Shown: positions 23,742 to 34,851, counted from the first letter of the stretch. The stretch is 64,000 nucleotides of DNA from Gammaproteobacteria bacterium (GCA_021731145.1 JAKFXX010000006.1:62001-126000); one strand, 5' to 3'. Numbers and translations: made by a program. The notes: generated by a model from the sequence alone, not told the origin.

Positions 23742-25232
23742 TTAAAAATCAAACTGAGCGCGTAGCGTGACGGCTTTTTCACTCTTGCTGGTGACGTCAT
23801 TGACGGTGATCGGCGTATCAAAGCCGGTCTGCACATAGTTCAACAGAAAGCGTGTATTGGGATTGACGATCCACTTGACGCCCGCGGTCCACGCGCCTGC
23901 CTTGTTGGTGTAGGCGGTTGTCGTTGTCGCAGAGGGGGTGGTGAGACGTCCGGTCCCGGCGGCGTTGGCAGCAGCAAAGTCGGAGGCATCATATTCGGCG
24001 AAGCGCAGCCCCACCTCCCAGGCGCCCCAGCCTTCGGCCAGCGATCCAGGCTGGAAGTTGGTGTTGGGACGGATGCGGCCAAACGCGCCGGCCTTGTAAT
24101 TGTCCGCATATTTTTCGCCGGTGATCAACCAATTGATCGAGGCATACCAGGCATTGATGTCGCGGTCAAAGTTGACGCCAGCCTTGCTATTGCCTTGATA
24201 GTTGGCCGTCATGTGTTCCGCCTGGAACTTGACTGGCCCACGTGCGATCGCGGCCTCGAAGCCATAGCGCGTGCGGTCAAAGTTCTCGCCATCGAAAGGC
24301 GCGGTACGGAAGAAACTGACGCCTCTGGCCTGAGAGCGGGCGCTCAATGCGCCGTCGCCCGGCGCCTGTTCGCCTTTGGATAACGCAATGCCTGCATGGT
24401 AAACGGCGTCTTTCTGTTTCAGGATCTCGGCGAAATTGGCGGTGATGCGGCCAAGCACATCCATCTTGTCCGCCTTGGCGTTGTTCTGCTTGGTCGTGGC
24501 GTCGATGTCCGAAAGCTCTGCCCGGTTGATGCCGCGCCCGTTCGATAGCGCCACGCCATAATTGACGCCCTTGGTGATCTCACCGAACGCCATCGCGCCG
24601 ATTTCCTTGCCAGGCATCAGTTGATTGGCGAGGGAGCGCTCCTGAAAGTCAATAAAATTGGAGCTGGTCAGTTCCTCAAGTCCCATCGGCATTTTAAACT
24701 GCCCAAAACGCAACCCAAGTTTCGGCCACCACAGGGCGTCCAGGTGGGCGATGTCGAGCGCCGCACCACCTGCCCCGAATTCGCCTATCACCTGCACCTC
24801 GTAGCGGTCATAGAATTTTGCCTTGGCGCCGATGCGGCCGCGGCGTATCTCGAAGGTGTCGGCTATCATGCCGTCATTTTCCAGATAATTGCGATAATCG
24901 GCATGCACGCGGCCAGTGAGCGCGATGCTGAAATCCTTGCTGGCGGATTCGATGGCAATGCCATCCTTGAAGGCTGGCTTCAACTCGCCGCGCTTGGCTT
25001 CTGCTTCGCTTTGCTTGATTTCCCGAAGGGTATCCTTGATCTGACCATACTCTTCATTGCTCAACACACCTTTTTCCTTCAAGGTCTTTATTAAATCGGA
25101 AACGGCCTCATTTGCGTGTGCCGGTGCCTGCATTGCAGCGCACAGCAGGCCTATTGACAACGCCATGCCTGCGCGGTGCCTGGATGGACTGTTACGCCGC
25201 TCTTTTTTACGTGACATTTTTGTTACGTTCAC
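23742..25232 (-). CDS. Phosphate-selective porin, OprO/OprP family
   Basis: This is an outer-membrane trimeric porin that passes phosphate or polyphosphate. It has 496 residues with a signal peptide, an N-terminal coiled-coil-like segment (LIKTLKEKGVLSNEEYGQIK), then a barrel with FEIRRGRIGAKAKFYDRYEV and GQFKMPMGLEELTSS, typical of the family, ending in LRAQFDF. The GTG start has GGAGG 10 bp upstream. Together with pstS and the Pho box it forms a phosphate-starvation operon. Confidence 0.92.
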   Translation of the reverse strand: MNVTKMSRKKERRNSPSRHRAGMALSIGLLCAAMQAPAHANEAVSDLIKTLKEKGVLSNEEYGQIKDTLREIKQSEAEAKRGELKPAFKDGIAIESASKDFSIALTGRVHADYRNYLENDGMIADTFEIRRGRIGAKAKFYDRYEVQVIGEFGAGGAALDIAHLDALWWPKLGLRFGQFKMPMGLEELTSSNFIDFQERSLANQLMPGKEIGAMAFGEITKGVNYGVALSNGRGINRAELSDIDATTKQNNAKADKMDVLGRITANFAEILKQKDAVYHAGIALSKGEQAPGDGALSARSQARGVSFFRTAPFDGENFDRTRYGFEAAIARGPVKFQAEHMTANYQGNSKAGVNFDRDINAWYASINWLITGEKYADNYKAGAFGRIRPNTNFQPGSLAEGWGAWEVGLRFAEYDASDFAAANAAGTGRLTTPSATTTTAYTNKAGAWTAGVKWIVNPNTRFLLNYVQTGFDTPITVNDVTSKSEKAVTLRAQFDF

Positions 25233-25319
25233 CGTTATCTTTCCTCCAGTTATGGTGTCGCCTTGCCGTATGGCAGGCTCCCCCCGCTATGAATAAGTGT
25301 TAACAACGGGTGAAATTTT

Positions 25320-25359
25320 ATGATGGTTTTATGACAGTATTGTGACAATGCTGCGACAA
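25320..25359 (-). promoter_or_regulatory. Pho box of four heptamers
   Basis: Read on the minus strand the site is TTGTCGC-AGCA-TTGTCAC-AATA-CTGTCAT-AAAA-CCATCAT. These are four PhoB-type heptamers with exact 4-bp spacers (11-bp period). It lies about 90 bp upstream of the porin start, so PhoB activation under phosphate limitation is expected. Confidence 0.88.
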
Positions 25360-25422
25360 ATGAGGATATTTCATGACAATCTGATGATGTGTGGCGCCTG
25401 ACGGCGCAAATGCAGGAGTTGG

Positions 25423-26322
25423 TCAACTGATTCGTTCTACTATATACCCCGCGATCCATCGTAATGGATCAGCGTGTTCGTCGAGCGTGCCGAGACAGTC
25501 CAGCGCTTCCTGATGGAGATCCCTGGCGCGCTGCTTGGCCTCTGCCATGCCAAGCAGGGCTGGGTAGGTGGGCTTGTCGCGGGCGATATCCGCGCCCTGG
25601 GTTTTGCCGAGGGTTGCGGTGTCGCTTTCGATGTCGAGGATGTCGTCGCGGATCTGGAATGCCAGACCGATGCACTTGGCGTAGCGATCAAGGCGGTTGA
25701 AAACATCGGGGTCAATGTCCGGTTTGCTGAGTGCGCCGAGTGCCACGCTGGCGCGGATCAGGGCGCCGGTCTTGTGGATGTGCATGTCTTCCAGTTCTCC
25801 GAGCGTCAGCGTGCGTCCTACGGCGGCCAGGTCGATGGCCTGCCCGCCCGCCATGCCGCGCGAGCCTGAGGCCAGCGCCAGAGTCTCAATCATCTTCAGC
25901 CGTGCTATGGCGTTCGCCTGGATGGCTGTGTCGTGGGCGAGGACATAAAAGGCGAGGGTTTGCAGGGCATCACCGGTGAGTATTGCGGTGGGTTCGTCAA
26001 ACGCCCGGTGGCAGGTGGGCTTGCCGCGCCGGAGATCGTCGTCATCCATGGCGGGCAGGTCATCATGCACCAGTGAGTAGACGTGAATCAGTTCCACGGC
26101 ACAGGCTGGTCCATCGAGTGCGGCGTTCTCCACGCCTAGCGCGCCGCCAGCGGCATACACCAGCAACGGGCGAATGCGCTTGCCGCCGCCCAGCACGGCA
26201 TAGCGCATTGCTTCGTGTAAATGCGCGGGATGAATCGTGGCCGCCGGTAGCCAGTGGTCGAGGTTTTTCTCGACACGTTCCTGGCAGGCCGCAAGCCAGT
26301 CCTTGAAATCGTTAGTTTTCAT
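25423..26322 (-). CDS. ispA: Farnesyl diphosphate synthase (geranyltranstransferase)
   Basis: This enzyme condenses IPP with DMAPP/GPP to farnesyl diphosphate for quinone and undecaprenyl synthesis. It has 299 residues from ATG 26322, which overlaps the xseB stop by 11 bp; an upstream start would add ten atypical residues. The first aspartate-rich motif DDLPAMDDDD and the second QIRDDILDIESD are intact, with GGKRIRPLL near the N-terminus. The xseB-ispA order is common in gammaproteobacteria; dxs is not seen downstream in this window. Confidence 0.95.
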   Translation of the reverse strand: MKTNDFKDWLAACQERVEKNLDHWLPAATIHPAHLHEAMRYAVLGGGKRIRPLLVYAAGGALGVENAALDGPACAVELIHVYSLVHDDLPAMDDDDLRRGKPTCHRAFDEPTAILTGDALQTLAFYVLAHDTAIQANAIARLKMIETLALASGSRGMAGGQAIDLAAVGRTLTLGELEDMHIHKTGALIRASVALGALSKPDIDPDVFNRLDRYAKCIGLAFQIRDDILDIESDTATLGKTQGADIARDKPTYPALLGMAEAKQRARDLHQEALDCLGTLDEHADPLRWIAGYIVERIS

Positions 26323-26554
26323 TGGCGAACGGTTGCAGCTCCGGCTGCCCATTTTTTTCTGTTAACACCTGAATTTTTTGCTCCGCTTCCTTGAGGGATT
26401 GCTGGCAAGTACGGGTCAGGTTGATGCCGCGCTCGAAGCAGGCGAGCGACTCTTCGAGGGAAATATCGCCTTGCTCCATGCGGCCCACCAGCGTTTCCAA
26501 TTCTTTGAGCGCCGACTCAAAATCGGGCGGGGCTGCTGTCTTTTTTTTGGTCAA
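26312..26554 (-). CDS. xseB: Exodeoxyribonuclease VII small subunit
   Basis: This is the 80-residue small subunit of the nuclease that degrades single-stranded DNA with XseA. The conserved helix pair FESALKELETLVGRMEQGDI and SLEESLACFERGINLTRTCQ is unmistakable. It overlaps ispA by 11 bp and forms an operon with it. Confidence 0.94.
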   Translation of the reverse strand: MTKKKTAAPPDFESALKELETLVGRMEQGDISLEESLACFERGINLTRTCQQSLKEAEQKIQVLTEKNGQPELQPFANEN

Positions 26555-26656
26555 GTCTGAAAAACTCCGTGGGGATTAAACGGCATAAGCAATTCTGCTT
26601 TTGCGTCTGAGCATTTTTGCATGAGCTAAAAAAGGGAACTCTATCAAAAATCCGGC

Positions 26657-27786
<1,130 letters not shown>

Positions 27787-27867
27787 TAGCGAGTTATGGG
27801 TGCCGGGCCGTAACGCGCAGCCCCGAAGCTCGCAAGCCAAAACTTTAAGACTAAAGAAGGAAACCGT

Positions 27868-28194
27868 ATGAGCTTTTTCATCTCCGATGCCTGGGCCGAA
27901 GCTGCCCCCGCCGCCGTTTCCCCCAGTATTATGGAATTTGTCCCCCTGCTGCTGATTTTTGTGGTGTTTTATTTCCTGTTGATCCGCCCGCAGATGAAGC
28001 GTGCCAAGGAACATAAAAAAATGACCGAGGCGCTGGCGAAGAACGACGAAGTGGTCACCACGGGTGGTCTGCTGGGAAAGATCGCCCGTATTGATGAGAG
28101 CTTCGTTACATTGGAAGTCGCCGAGGGTGTCGAGATCAAGGTGCAGCGTAGCGCCATCACTGCATTGATGCCCAAGGGAACCTATAAATCATAA
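27868..28194 (+). CDS. yajC: Preprotein translocase subunit YajC
   Basis: This is a small single-pass inner-membrane protein that associates with SecDF. It has 108 residues with one helix (IMEFVPLLLIFVVFYFLLIR) and the cytoplasmic VVTTGGLLGKIARI motif. AAGGAAACCGT before the ATG is a good ribosome-binding site. Confidence 0.96.
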   Translation: MSFFISDAWAEAAPAAVSPSIMEFVPLLLIFVVFYFLLIRPQMKRAKEHKKMTEALAKNDEVVTTGGLLGKIARIDESFVTLEVAEGVEIKVQRSAITALMPKGTYKS

Positions 28195-28262
28195 GGTGTG
28201 AAACCGCCCGCCTTGTTTTGCTATCCCGTTATTTTGAGTGTTGCTGGCCGGAAGGATGATTC

Positions 28263-30122
28263 ATGATTAATCAGTATCCCCTGTGGAAATACCTGCTGAT
28301 TGTGGCGGTGCTCGTTGTCGGCGTGGTGTATGCGCTGCCCAATCTCTATGGCGAGGATCCTGCGCTGCAGATATCATCGAGCCGTGGCACCCCCATCGAT
28401 ATGTCCACGCGCACCAAAGTACAAGATACCCTCAAACAGGCCGGAATTGCCACGCAGCCGATTGAAGCGGCAGCGGGCAGTCTGCTGGTGCGGTTTTCCA
28501 ATACTGATGATCAGCTCAAGGCCAAAGACGCAGTTGCCGTGGCGCTGGGGGATGACTATATCACCGCTCTGAACCTTGCGCCTGCCACCCCCGGCTGGCT
28601 GACTTCCCTGGCCGCCGCGCCGATGTATCTGGGGCTGGATTTGCGCGGTGGTGTGCATTTTCAGATGCAGGTGGATACCGCAGCCGCACTGGCCCAGGCG
28701 GAAGAGCGTTATGTTGGTGAGATCCGCACCTTGCTGCGCACCGAAAAGTTGCGCTACCTGACAGTGGCGCGGCAAAACACCGGTAGCCTGGAAGTAAAAT
28801 TCCGTGGTATTGAAGAACGTGACCAGGCGCTCAAGAAAATCAATAAGGAATATCCGAGCTTGGTTCTCAAGGACGAGGAGCGTGGCGGTGAGTATTATTT
28901 GCTGGCCTCGATCAGCGAAAAAGAGCAGCTTGAGGTAAGCAAATTCGCCGTGCAGCAGAATATCACTGCGTTGCGCAATCGCGTCAACGAGCTGGGCGTA
29001 TCCGAGCCTGTGATCCAGCAGCAGGGTGCTGATCGCATCGTGGTGCAATTGCCCGGCGTGCAGGACACTGCGCGCGCCAAGGACATTCTGGGCGCCACCG
29101 CCACCCTGGAATTCCGGCTGGTTGATACGGAGCATAATGTTGAAGATGCCGTGGCCGGACGTGTGCCTCTTGGCTCCAAACTCTATAAAGAGCGCAAGGG
29201 TGCTCCCGTGTTGCTCCAGAAGCGCTTGATCATTACCGGGCAGGATATCACCGATGCTTCATCGGGCCTTGATCAGCGCGATGGCAGCTCGGCAGTCTTT
29301 ATTTCGCTGGACGGCAAGGGCTCCAAGATGATGTATAACATCACCAAGGACAATGTCGGCAAGCCGATGGCCGTAGTGTTCATCGAGAACAAGACCGAGA
29401 CGCGCATGGTCGATGGCAAGGCCGTCAAGACCAAAAAAACGGTCGAAGAAGTTATCAACATAGCAACCATCCGCGAGGCACTCAGCAAACGCTTCCAGAT
29501 CACCGGACTGGACGGCTCCAACGAAGCGCGCGACCTTGCTTTGCTGCTGCGCGCGGGTGCGCTGGCCGCACCGATGGATATCGTGGAAGAGCGCACCGTG
29601 GGTCCGAGCCTGGGCGCAGAGAATATCGCCAAAGGGTTCAATTCCACGCTCATTGGTTTCGCCGCCATCGCCATTTTCATGAGCGTCTATTATCGCGTCT
29701 TTGGTGTCATAGCGAGTGTGTCGCTGTTTGTGAATATGGTGCTGCTGCTGTCGGTCTTGTCCATGCTGCAGGCCACGCTTACCTTGCCGGGTATTGCGGG
29801 TATCGCGCTCACGATTGGTATGGCGATTGACGCCAACGTCCTCATCTTCGAGCGCATACGCGAGGAACTGCGCAATGGCAATACGCCCCAGGCGTCGATC
29901 CACGCCGGTTATGAACGCGCCTGGGGTACTATTATTGATTCGAACATCACGACGTTGATCGCTGGCTTCGCTCTGTTCCTGCTTGGTTCCGGGCCTGTGC
30001 GCGGCTTTGCGGTAGTGTTGTGCATCGGCATCCTGACGTCCATGTTCAGTGCGGTGATGGTGTCGCGCGCCATGGTCAATCTGATTTACGGCGGGCGCAA
30101 GCTCACCAAGTTGCCGATTTAA
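28263..30122 (+). CDS. secD: Protein translocase subunit SecD
   Basis: SecD is a proton-driven membrane subunit that helps pull exported proteins through SecYEG. It has 619 residues with the first helix at 8-25, the LGLDLRGGVHF motif, periplasmic P1 domain, and five C-terminal helices (for example IALTIGMAIDANVLIFERI). Length and motifs match gammaproteobacterial SecD. secF follows 16 bp later. Confidence 0.97.
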   Translation: MINQYPLWKYLLIVAVLVVGVVYALPNLYGEDPALQISSSRGTPIDMSTRTKVQDTLKQAGIATQPIEAAAGSLLVRFSNTDDQLKAKDAVAVALGDDYITALNLAPATPGWLTSLAAAPMYLGLDLRGGVHFQMQVDTAAALAQAEERYVGEIRTLLRTEKLRYLTVARQNTGSLEVKFRGIEERDQALKKINKEYPSLVLKDEERGGEYYLLASISEKEQLEVSKFAVQQNITALRNRVNELGVSEPVIQQQGADRIVVQLPGVQDTARAKDILGATATLEFRLVDTEHNVEDAVAGRVPLGSKLYKERKGAPVLLQKRLIITGQDITDASSGLDQRDGSSAVFISLDGKGSKMMYNITKDNVGKPMAVVFIENKTETRMVDGKAVKTKKTVEEVINIATIREALSKRFQITGLDGSNEARDLALLLRAGALAAPMDIVEERTVGPSLGAENIAKGFNSTLIGFAAIAIFMSVYYRVFGVIASVSLFVNMVLLLSVLSMLQATLTLPGIAGIALTIGMAIDANVLIFERIREELRNGNTPQASIHAGYERAWGTIIDSNITTLIAGFALFLLGSGPVRGFAVVLCIGILTSMFSAVMVSRAMVNLIYGGRKLTKLPI

Positions 30123-30138
30123 CCCCGAGGATCATTAC

Positions 30139-31074
30139 ATGGAACTTTTTCGCATCAAGCATGATATTCCGTTCATGCGTTATGCGCGCATTACTACGGT
30201 GATTTCGGCCCTGATGTTCGTGCTGGCGGTCGGAGCCCTTTTCATGCGTGGGCTGAATCTGAGCATCGAGTTTACGGGTGGTACGGTAATCGAGGTTCAT
30301 TATCCCCATGCGGTCAATGTGCAGAATATCCGTGCCTCGCTTGAAGGAGCGGGATATCACGATGTAACAGTGCAAAACTTTGGCACCACTCAGGACGTGC
30401 TTATCCGTTTGCCCGCAAAGAAAGACATGTCTTCGGCGACGCTCAGTGATGAGGTCATGCATGTTCTCAAAACGCAGGATGCCGGTGTGGAACGGCGGCG
30501 AGTGGAGTTCGTTGGCCCGCAGGTCGGTCAGGAGTTATATGAAGGCGGCGGGTTGGCACTCCTGTTGGTGTGCGCCGGCATCATGGCCTATCTCGCGGTG
30601 CGCTTCGAATGGCGCTTCTCGATTGCCGCGATTGTCGCCAACATGCACGACGTTGTTATTATCCTGGGGTTCTTTGCCTTCTTTCAGTGGGAGTTTTCTC
30701 TCACTGTGCTGGCGGGCGTGCTCGCTGTCCTCGGCTATTCGGTTAATGAATCGGTGGTGGTGTTTGACCGGATCCGTGAAAATTTCCGCAAGATGCGCAA
30801 AGCATCTGTTCCGGAGGTTATTGATAATGCTATTACCCGTACCATGTCCCGTACTGTCATTACCCACACGTTGACGGAATTGGTGGTGCTGTCCATGCTG
30901 TTTTTCGGCGGCGAATCACTGTTCTATTTCGCGCTGGCGCTCACTATCGGTATCGTGTTCGGCATCTACTCCTCGGTGCTCGTGGCCAGCCCTATCGTCA
31001 TGTGGTTAGGTATTGACCGGAGTAATCTGATGCCGGTGAAGAAAGAAGGCGAGGGCGTGGATGCACGTCCGTGA
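30139..31074 (+). CDS. secF: Protein translocase subunit SecF
   Basis: SecF is the partner of SecD, 311 residues with six membrane helices. IEFTGGTVIEV near the N-terminus and VLGYSVNESVVVFDRIRENF in the membrane domain are diagnostic. It is the last gene of the operon and is followed directly by an intrinsic terminator. Confidence 0.97.
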   Translation: MELFRIKHDIPFMRYARITTVISALMFVLAVGALFMRGLNLSIEFTGGTVIEVHYPHAVNVQNIRASLEGAGYHDVTVQNFGTTQDVLIRLPAKKDMSSATLSDEVMHVLKTQDAGVERRRVEFVGPQVGQELYEGGGLALLLVCAGIMAYLAVRFEWRFSIAAIVANMHDVVIILGFFAFFQWEFSLTVLAGVLAVLGYSVNESVVVFDRIRENFRKMRKASVPEVIDNAITRTMSRTVITHTLTELVVLSMLFFGGESLFYFALALTIGIVFGIYSSVLVASPIVMWLGIDRSNLMPVKKEGEGVDARP

Positions 31075-31094
31075 GATTTATTGTTAGTTGAGTA

Positions 31095-31127
31095 CAAAAA
31101 AGCCCGCAACTGCGGGCTTTTTTGTTT
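31095..31127 (+). terminator. Rho-independent terminator of the tgt-sec operon
   Basis: AAAAAAGCCCGCA, a short loop and TGCGGGCTTTTTT form a compact stem with a T-run 20 bp after secF. The A-run makes it potentially bidirectional. Confidence 0.94.
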
Positions 31128-31315
31128 TAGTCATAGAGTGAAAAAACACAGAAAATCAGCGTGTGTGGTTTTTGTGACGATCGGGAGCCGACAGTAATCC
31201 CCCGTTTACGATTATCGTTTTTGGCGGGCCAGCAGCGGGTTGCAGGCCATGTGTTTATAACTTGTTGTAATTATGGTAAAATGTGATTTCATTGCGGGGT
31301 TGGCTGGGCAAAGGA

Positions 31316-31345
31316 CTTGAACTTATCAGGCGCCGACCCTATCTA
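31316..31345 (+). promoter_or_regulatory. Possible sigma-32 heat-shock promoter for htpX
   Basis: CTTGAA (31316-31321), a 15-bp spacer and CCCTATCTA (31337-31345, 7 of 9 matches to CCCCATTTA) lie about 33 bp before the htpX ATG. htpX is heat-shock controlled in E. coli, which supports the reading. Confidence 0.5.
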
Positions 31346-31377
31346 ATGATACGGGTTTATAACTTACGAGGTTTTGA

Positions 31378-32265
31378 ATGAAACGCATTTTTCTGTTCCT
31401 GCTTACCAACATCGCTGTGCTGGTTGTACTCAGTGTTTCGATGCGGCTGTTAGGAATTGAAGGTATTCTCGATCAGCAGGGCGTCGATCTGAACATGACT
31501 TCACTGCTCATCTATGCCGCCATCATCGGCATGAGCGGTTCGTTTATCTCGCTGGCGATCTCCAAATGGAGCGCAAAGAACATGACCGGGGCGCGGGTGA
31601 TCGAGCGCCCGGCGAACGCCACCGAGGCATGGCTGGTGGACACCGTGAAGCGCCAGGCGCAGAAGGCCGGTATTGGCATGCCGGAAGTGGCGATCTATGA
31701 CTCGCCCGATGTGAATGCCTTTGCCACCGGCATGCGGCGTAACAACGCCCTGGTGGCGGTGAGCACGGGCCTGCTGCGTTCCATGAGCCAGGATGAAGCC
31801 GAGGCGGTGCTGGCGCACGAGGTCAGCCACGTTGCCAATGGTGACATGATAACTCTGGCATTGATTCAAGGTGTGGTGAATACCTTTGTGATTGTGCTGT
31901 CGCGGGTGGTTGGGCATCTGGTGGACCGATTGGTGTTCAAGACAGAGCGTGGTCATGGTCCGGCCTTTTGGGTAACGTCCATAGTCGCTGAGTTGGTGCT
32001 GGGTGTATTGGCCAGCGCTATCGTCATGTGGTTCAGCCGCCGCCGCGAATTCCGCGCCGATGCCGGTGGCGCGAGTCTGGCCGGGCGGGAAAAGATGATT
32101 GCCGCCTTGGAGCGTTTGAAAATGGGGGCCAACCAGGCTCACCTTCCGGACCAGATGGCGGCGTTCGGCATTTCGGGTGGGATCGGCCACGGGCTGAAAC
32201 GCCTGTTTATGAGCCATCCTCCGTTGGATGAGCGCATTGCCACGCTGCGTTCCCAGCGCAGTTAA
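31378..32265 (+). CDS. htpX: Membrane zinc metalloprotease HtpX
   Basis: HtpX is a quality-control protease of the inner membrane that cleaves misfolded membrane proteins. It has 295 residues: two N-terminal helices, the zinc site HEVSH with a distal Glu in [11 protein letters not shown], and two further helices. ACGAGGTTTTGA before the ATG contains a good ribosome-binding site. Confidence 0.96.
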   Translation: MKRIFLFLLTNIAVLVVLSVSMRLLGIEGILDQQGVDLNMTSLLIYAAIIGMSGSFISLAISKWSAKNMTGARVIERPANATEAWLVDTVKRQAQKAGIGMPEVAIYDSPDVNAFATGMRRNNALVAVSTGLLRSMSQDEAEAVLAHEVSHVANGDMITLALIQGVVNTFVIVLSRVVGHLVDRLVFKTERGHGPAFWVTSIVAELVLGVLASAIVMWFSRRREFRADAGGASLAGREKMIAALERLKMGANQAHLPDQMAAFGISGGIGHGLKRLFMSHPPLDERIATLRSQRS

Positions 32266-32276
32266 TGAAGTAAAAA

Positions 32277-32305
32277 ACAGAGGCGTCCTTAAAGGGCGTT
32301 TCTGT
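32277..32305 (+). terminator. Hairpin after htpX
   Basis: ACAGAGGCGTCCTT pairs with AAAGGGCGTTTCTGT, with several G-U pairs, just 12 bp after the stop. It is followed by CATTT, a weak tail. Confidence 0.45.
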
Positions 32306-32381
32306 CATTTGGGGCAGGTTGCCATAAAGAAACGGGATTCGCCGCCGATGTAGGCTGTATCCAGGTAAGGAGAATAATAAA

Positions 32382-32924
32382 ATGACCATGACAGATATTA
32401 TCGTCCGGCAGGAAACAGCGGCCGACGTGCGCGCGATTGATGTCGTCAATCTTAGCGCCTTCGAAGGCGAAGCGGAGGCGATTCTGGTCACCGCATTGCG
32501 GCAGTCCGAGCATTTCATTCCCGAATTGTCTCTTGTTGCTGAAATAGATAGCCGTATTGTGGGGCATATACTGCTGTCGCGTGCCTATCTTGGCCGCCCA
32601 GGAGGTGAGTTTGATGTGCTGGTGCTGGCGCCGATGGCGGTGGTGCCCTCGCAGTCGCATCGTGGCATAGGCTCTGTCCTGGTGCGGGCCGCAATCACCA
32701 AGGCGGTGAGCCTTGGGCACAAGGCCATTGTGGTAGTGGGGCATCCCGAGTTTTATGCGCGGTTCGGCCTTGAAAAGGCTTCCAAATGGGATATCCGGTG
32801 CCTTTTGCCCGTGCCCGAAGAGTCTGTGCAGGCTATAGAGCTGGTAAAAGGTGCATTAAGCGGTGGCGGGACACTTCGTTATCCTGCGGTGCTTACCGAG
32901 TTCTTCCGGAAAACGGTGCAGTAG
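32382..32924 (+). CDS. GNAT-family N-acetyltransferase
   Basis: This is a 180-residue acetyltransferase fold. LAPMAVVPSQSHRGIGSVLV is the acetyl-CoA-binding beta4-alpha3 region with an R-G-I-G variant of the Q/RxxGxG/A motif. GHPEFYARFGLEKASKW is typical of the YhbS-like subgroup. AAGGAG precedes the ATG by about 9 bp. The substrate is unknown. The gene is convergent with the first PilZ-like gene. Confidence 0.88.
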   Translation: MTMTDIIVRQETAADVRAIDVVNLSAFEGEAEAILVTALRQSEHFIPELSLVAEIDSRIVGHILLSRAYLGRPGGEFDVLVLAPMAVVPSQSHRGIGSVLVRAAITKAVSLGHKAIVVVGHPEFYARFGLEKASKWDIRCLLPVPEESVQAIELVKGALSGGGTLRYPAVLTEFFRKTVQ

Positions 32925-32991
32925 CTGGTAACAGTCTGGAGAAAAGATGCCGTCACGAAGCCGACGAGTTCAGAGGCTTTTTGGCGGTATT

Positions 32992-34785
32992 TCACATCAA
33001 TTCAAATTCTTTGTCTCCCATCCGTGCGCCGGAGGCAAGCGTGCTGTCGTTGATGTCATGTTCCATCGTGAAACGGAATTGCACGAAGAGGCCAGTGTTT
33101 TGCAGGGGCTCGGTGAGCAGCGCGGTCTGCGTGTTTCCGCTTTTGTCGCCATGAATCTTTATGATCACTTTGTTTCCGGCGCTGAAGATATGCGCAGGCA
33201 CTACCAAGGTGGCGGGTTGATTGATGGCCGTGATCTCTGGCAATAGTAGCCCTGCCGTCTGATCAATGGCGCTCTTTTCCGTGTCGTAACGGCTTAGCGT
33301 TACTGGCTCAGTGATGGGCGCGATCATCTGAACACCAAACTCCATCCGTGAATTTTTGACGTGCTTCATCCAGCGGATGACCGCTATGCCCCATTCCTGA
33401 AGGTTTCCCTGGTTTGTGATGCGGATGCCGATCAACTCACCAATCTTGAATTTCGCCGCTTTGTTGTTTCCTTCCCACGCCAGGCACGCGCCGTTAGCGC
33501 TTTCGTTGACAACGGTGCACTCATGCGTTGCAAAAGGAAGAGTTGCCGCATGGGGTGATGTCGGTTGTTTCTCCTGTTGCTTTGTGTAGTACGCAGTGTT
33601 ATTGACAACATTCCATACGTCCTGTTGCTCCTTCTCCGCTTCCTGCTCATTCCAGCTCTCTTCTGCGCCATACAATCCCATCACAGGGCGGCTGGTGAAA
33701 CTGGCTTTGCCTTTGCGAGCTTCGTGTGCGGGAGATGTGGCGGCTGCGTTGATGGCATTATAGGTGGCGCTCAGGCCCACTGTCACAACAAGAATGGAGC
33801 TTTTATTGATGCGGGAGAAATTGCGTTGAGGGACTGCTTCCCATGATGACATCAATTTGAACAAGAGGTCGTGAGGGAGCAATGTTTTTTGTGACGTCTG
33901 AGTCTCTTGTTGGCTGAGAGTGTTGCGCAGATGATGTATCAGGGGTGAAGTATCCAGCACCCGGCATGATTTTGAAAGGTGGTTGTTTTTGGTTGCCGGC
34001 GATGACGTGGGCTCGTCTTTTTCCGGGTCGATCAGGAATGATTCCGCCAGATTGGTGTTGTCGGAAACGGGTTCCAACCGGCTGAGGGATGCGCATTGAC
34101 CAAGCAACACAACCACAGTACCTATTTCGCTTTGCGATAAATGATAAGGATTGGCCAGGGATAGCAGCAATGCCTGCTTGTAGAGATCGCTGATGCTGTG
34201 GTGTGGAATCGGCGCGCCTTCCGTGGTGTGGATGGCGCTTTCATGGATATGTTTTTGTTCGGCGTAATGATACAGCTGATGAATATCCCGCCATACTGTG
34301 TTTGGACAGGGCGTATATATTTGATAAGAGGTGAGCAGGGCATCAATCAAATACTGCATGGCATGATGCAGCAGCAGCAGCGCCTTGCCGGCGGTGAATA
34401 GTGAGGACTGATGGGTGATCAGATTGTTGAGGGCAACTTTATAGCCAGTTGCCATTTCGCTATGGAGGCCGCGCGCCAGGTGGGCATCTTTAAGGTTTTG
34501 GTCGGATAACGGAAAGGCTGCGCCGATATACTGCTTTTTTAACGCCACTGTTACTTGGCGGACTGGGGTTCTGAACAATTCCAGAATCTGACAACGGTGT
34601 TGCACCGGAAGGGTGGCCCGGTTCAGCGTGGCCAGTGCGCAATAGAGCGCGCGCGCGGTTTCTCCGGTATTGATCGGAGGTAAATGCTCGATCCACTCCT
34701 TTACCTTGACAGGGTGTGGATCAAATGCCATGTCAAGGCTCTTGTCCGGGCACGGTGTTTCCAATTTGATGGCGGTATTCTCCAT
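32992..34785 (-). CDS. Large protein with C-terminal PilZ-like domain (paralogue A)
   Basis: This is 597 residues with no signal peptide and few hydrophobic stretches. Residues 1-250 are helical and are shared with the neighbouring paralogue (KVKEWIEHLPPINTGETARA). The middle is low-complexity. Around residue 420 CTVVNESANGACLAW resembles a PilZ domain, with NESANG matching the (D/N)xSxxG part of the c-di-GMP motif. No Arg-x3-Arg is seen just before it, so nucleotide binding is uncertain. GIAVIRWM and EFGVQMIAP strands fit the PilZ barrel. The function is unknown; a role downstream of c-di-GMP is only a suggestion. Confidence 0.68.
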   Translation of the reverse strand: MENTAIKLETPCPDKSLDMAFDPHPVKVKEWIEHLPPINTGETARALYCALATLNRATLPVQHRCQILELFRTPVRQVTVALKKQYIGAAFPLSDQNLKDAHLARGLHSEMATGYKVALNNLITHQSSLFTAGKALLLLHHAMQYLIDALLTSYQIYTPCPNTVWRDIHQLYHYAEQKHIHESAIHTTEGAPIPHHSISDLYKQALLLSLANPYHLSQSEIGTVVVLLGQCASLSRLEPVSDNTNLAESFLIDPEKDEPTSSPATKNNHLSKSCRVLDTSPLIHHLRNTLSQQETQTSQKTLLPHDLLFKLMSSWEAVPQRNFSRINKSSILVVTVGLSATYNAINAAATSPAHEARKGKASFTSRPVMGLYGAEESWNEQEAEKEQQDVWNVVNNTAYYTKQQEKQPTSPHAATLPFATHECTVVNESANGACLAWEGNNKAAKFKIGELIGIRITNQGNLQEWGIAVIRWMKHVKNSRMEFGVQMIAPITEPVTLSRYDTEKSAIDQTAGLLLPEITAINQPATLVVPAHIFSAGNKVIIKIHGDKSGNTQTALLTEPLQNTGLFVQFRFTMEHDINDSTLASGARMGDKEFELM

Positions 34786-34851
34786 GGCGGATCATTCTCC
34801 TTGAACATATTTCAGGGGGTATTATTGCTATCGGCCAGGATTTTCAAATGT

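Noticed and set aside
31130-31315. Search for a tRNA or small RNA between secF and htpX
   Set aside because: No cloverleaf or TTCGAATC-like arm was found; only a terminator and a promoter are supported.
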